DNA from: Phaeoceros laevis
Lineage: Eukaryota; Anthocerotophyta; Anthocerotopsida; Notothyladales
Assembly: GCA_049999765.1 (NCBI GenBank)
Contig: JBNGIQ010004643.1
Coordinates: forward strand, 1 to 23,008
Direction: 5' to 3'
DNA: 23,008 nt
Shown here: positions 20,339 through 23,008 of the stretch, piece by piece
How positions within the stretch are numbered: position 1 is the stretch's first letter
Layout of the letters: each line of letters begins with the position of its first letter
Position numbers and translations under genes: made by a program
Notes under the pieces: model-generated
Seen by the model: only the letters and a program-made list of their open reading frames with translations
What the model was told of the DNA's origin: nothing
The model's database searches: none

Positions 20339-22423
20339 CTAATCTACCTCCTCAATCTTAGGACCTGGACCTGTATTGCCTGCACTACCACCATCAGCCC
20401 CATAATTCGGCATACCCGCATCTCCAGATCCCTCACCGCCCTGATACATTTTGGCAATTACTGGGTTGCACAAGTTCTCCAGCTCTTTCTGTTTATCTTC
20501 AAATTCTTCCACCTCTGCAAGCTGGTTACGATCAAGCCATTCAATAGTTTCGTTGACTGCTTTCTCAATGCGCTCCTTGTCACTCGGCGAAAGTTTTCCT
20601 GCGAATTTCTCGTCTCTGGTAGTGTTGCGCATATTGTATGCGTAGTTCTCTAGAGCATTTTTGGCTTCCACTTTCCTCTTCACCTCCTCGTCTTCTGATT
20701 TGTACTTCTCAGCGTCCTGCACCATCTTCTCGATGTCTTCTTTACTCAACCTCCCCTTGTCGTTAGTGATGGTGATTCTGTTCTTCACCCCAGCAGTCTT
20801 GTCCTCGGCGGAGACGTTGAGAATGCCATTAGCATCAATGTCAAAGGTCACATTGACTTGGGGAACACCTCTAGGGGCTGGAGGAATCCCTGACAGCTCA
20901 AACTTGCCAAGTAAATTGTTATCTCTAGTCCTGGCCCTTTCACCTTCGTAGACCTGAATTAACACCCCTGGTTGATTATCTGAGTAGGTAGAAAAAACTT
21001 GCTCCTTCTTCGTTGGGATGGTGGTGTTCCGAGGAATTAAAGTGGTCATCACTCCTCCAGCAGTCTCCAACCCCAGACTTAACGGTGTTACATCCAGCAA
21101 CAGCAAGTCCTGCACCTTCTCATTCCCTTCGCCACTGAGGATAGCAGCTTGCACAGCTGCGCCGTACGCTACAGCCTCATCAGGGTTGATACTCTTGCAG
21201 AGCTCCTTCCCGTTGAAGAAATCCTGAAGCAACTGCTGAACCTTTGGAATTCGGGTTGAACCTCCCACCAGCACAATCTCGTGCACTTGACCCTTGTCCA
21301 TCTTCGCATCCTTCAAGCACTTCTCCACGGGAACCATGCAGTTTCGGAACATATCCATGTTCAGCTCCTCAAATCTTGCCCTTGTGATGGAGGAGTAGAA
21401 GTCTACTCCTTCATACAGGGAGTCGATCTCAATCGTAGTTTGAGCTGTTGAAGACAAGGCCCGCTTGGCACGTTCGCATGCAGTTCGCAGCCTGCGGAGT
21501 GCCCTGGAGTTGCCACTGATGTCCTTCTTGTACTTCCTCTTAAACTCCTGAACAAAATGGTTCACCATGCGGTTATCAAAGTCCTCTCCTCCAAGATGTG
21601 TGTCTCCTGCTGTGGACTTCACCTCGAAAATGCCCTCCTCAATTGTCAGCAAGGATACATCAAATGTTCCTCCTCCGAGATCAAAAATGAGAATGTTCTT
21701 CTCCGCCCCGCCACCTTTCTTCTTGTCCAGACCATAGGCGATTGCAGCAGCCGTGGGCTCGTTGATGATCCTCATGACGTTGAGGCCGGCAATCACTCCT
21801 GCATCCTTGGTCGCTTGCCTCTGAGAATCATTGAAGTACGCGGGGACAGTGACCACAGCGTTCTTCAATTCCCTCCCGAGAAACGCTTCCGCAATTTCCC
21901 TCATCTTTGTCAAAACCATAGACGATATCTCCTCAGCGGCAAATTGCTTCGTCTCTCCTTTGTAATTCACGACAATCATGGGCTTGTCACCGGGCCCGGG
22001 GATGACTTTGAAAGGCCACAGCTTCATGTCAGCCTGTACCGAGGGATCCGAGTACCGCCTGCCAATCAACCGCTTGGCATCTGCATACTCCATCTCAACA
22101 CATCAGGCATCATTTTCACCGACTTCACGCAAGCGCGAATTCGTTTCATTTCAGAAACTAGCTCAAATGTGCAAAAAATCCATGCCGAAAACGATCTGCG
22201 ACTTACCAAACACTGTATTCTCTGGATTGGTAGCAACTTGATTCTTGGCTGCATCACCGATGAGACGCTCTGTGTCTGTGAAGGCTACGTAGGAGGGCGT
22301 GGTACGATTTCCCTGGTCGTTCGGGATGATCTCCACCCGATCATGTCGCCAGACGCCGACACAGCTGTAAGTGGTGCCGAGGTCAATCCCGATTGCTGGC
22401 CCCTCGCTCTTATTGTTCGCCAT
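20339..22423 (-). CDS. HSC70: Cytosolic heat shock cognate 70-kDa protein
   Basis: ATP-driven chaperone of the cytosol and nucleus. Exons 22423-22207 and 22080-20339 (minus) give 652 aa, the usual length. The 126-nt intron (GTAAGT to TATGCAG) splits the Asp codon after NTVF at residue 73, the conserved intron place of plant HSC70 genes. Landmarks: [13 protein letters not shown] at 12-24, the phosphate-binding [13 protein letters not shown] at 204-216, [14 protein letters not shown] in the third HSP70 signature, and a C-terminal lid with a Gly-rich tail ending IEEVD. The EEVD end binds TPR co-chaperones such as HOP and CHIP and marks the cytosolic class. There is no transit peptide or ER signal. 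A strong heat-shock element lies about 200 bases upstream of the start, so the gene is probably heat-inducible even though it has an intron. Confidence 0.98.
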
Positions 22424-22424
22424 C

Positions 22425-22503
22425 CTGGAAAGAGCACTCTGGAGAAAATCTATGGGTAATAAATCAGATTGAACTCCTTGAGAAGGACAACAGTGACACT
22501 CAC
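22425..22503 (-). other. Possible 5' UTR intron of HSC70
   Basis: On the minus strand, CTCAA|GTGAGT at 22503 and CTTTCCAG ending at 22425 could border a 79-nt intron that closes one base before the HSC70 ATG. Size and borders match other introns here, but there is no independent support. Confidence 0.35.
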
Positions 22504-22626
22504 TTGAGAGCAGCAGGATATCTGTGTCGTCGAAGCTGGAGAGATGTAGAATATGAAGGACAGAACAGAACAGCATTCATGCCAAAGGAAAGGAACGATC
22601 TCGAGTTATCCATCCAGAGCCTACCT

Positions 22627-22659
22627 GAAGCTTCCGTTACGAATCGGAACATTCTGGAA
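22627..22659 (-). promoter_or_regulatory. Heat-shock element upstream of HSC70
   Basis: A perfect three-unit element GAA-nn-TTC-nn-GAA occupies 22647-22659. Two further correct units, GAA at 22627-22629 and TTC at 22632-22634, fall in the same 5-base register, so five of seven consecutive positions match. It is symmetric enough to act in either orientation, and it lies about 200-240 bases upstream of the HSC70 start codon, a usual distance for HSF binding sites. Confidence 0.75.
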
Positions 22660-23008
22660 GTCCAGGTCTGTATCCACTTGTCATGCACGCCGCCACATCA
22701 CTACCGTCACCACCGTTACTCTCGACGGACCTAGGCCTGACCCAGAAATTGTTATTTTTACTAACAACCAAAATTTTATTTTTGGACCCTCTTGACTTTA
22801 GCTACAAAGGCGTATGGATGGTGTAACGGGAAAGATACTTTCTCTACCGCATCTTATAACGTTAACCCTTAAGAGCCCAGGGTTTCGAAACCCATGAAAC
22901 TTCTGTTACAAGGGCACTTCGTGCCCGGCTTCAAAGTCGGCCTTCAAACTCACTTTCCCCTGAAAACGGGGAATCAAGCATCCCGTTGGAGGAATCTTCC
23001 TTGCTGGC
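22660..23008. other. Right-edge sequence with clustered inverted repeats, no gene recognised
   Basis: No protein-coding match. From 22880 there is a perfect 14-base palindrome (GGGTTTCGAAACCC, 22880-22893). Three short hairpins follow: GGGCAC/GTGCCC with a 3-base loop (22912-22926), CCGGCT/AGTCGG with a 4-base loop (22925-22940, one G-T pair), and TTCCCC/GGGGAA with a 7-base loop (22955-22973). The window ends before the structure can be bounded. Confidence 0.6.

Noticed and set aside
21557-22459. A 300-codon forward open frame opposite HSC70
   Set aside because: It is antisense to a strongly conserved HSP70 coding sequence. Long antisense frames are a known by-product of HSP70 codon use, and this one crosses the real intron and has no recognisable domain.

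Overview
This is nuclear DNA from a eukaryote of the green plant (streptophyte) lineage. Five genes are intact. They have spliceosomal introns, mostly about 80-300 bases long, and their predicted proteins resemble land-plant forms: a DA2/GW2-type RING ubiquitin ligase, CPSF160, a FAM136A-like protein, a plastid phosphoserine aminotransferase and a cytosolic HSC70. The compact introns and an unusual Ty3/gypsy remnant point to a non-seed plant or a streptophyte alga rather than a large-genome seed plant. I cannot name the species from sequence alone.

Left part (1-5450) is repeat-rich. It has a 15-bp GC-rich minisatellite at the edge, an assembly gap of exactly 100 N set inside a heptamer array, and a decayed Ty3/gypsy element (about 1195-3800). 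That element has lost gag, protease and most of reverse transcriptase. It keeps RNase H, the integrase zinc-binding region and the integrase core, in two frames broken by stops. After integrase comes a PHD-finger-like segment, then a polypurine tract and an LTR. A second, 5'-partial LTR copy lies about 1 kb further on. A 38-bp tandem duplication sits at 4852-4933.

Right part (5451-22423) holds five genes in strictly alternating orientation. DA2 (minus, 7 exons, 632 aa) is head-to-head with CPSF160 (plus, 25 exons, 1508 or 1480 aa). CPSF160 is tail-to-tail with the FAM136A-like gene (minus, 2 exons, 145 aa). That gene is head-to-head with PSAT (plus, intronless, about 442 aa), which is tail-to-tail with HSC70 (minus, 2 coding exons, 652 aa). 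There are therefore two short divergent promoter regions and two short convergent 3' regions. The genes are housekeeping functions of unrelated pathways: protein turnover and growth control, mRNA 3'-end formation, a small mitochondrial-type protein, plastid serine synthesis, and chaperoning. Nothing suggests a functional operon.

I rebuilt the exon structures by hand from conserved protein blocks, GT/GC-AG boundaries and phase. In every multi-exon gene the exon lengths sum to an intact frame. Points worth a second look are the PHD finger in the retroelement, a GC-AG intron and an 84-nt in-frame exitron-like intron in CPSF160, a NAGNAG acceptor in the DA2 RING finger, a stop-free first DA2 intron, a multi-unit heat-shock element upstream of HSC70, and a run of hairpins at the right edge. 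I did not find a clearly new multi-gene system.
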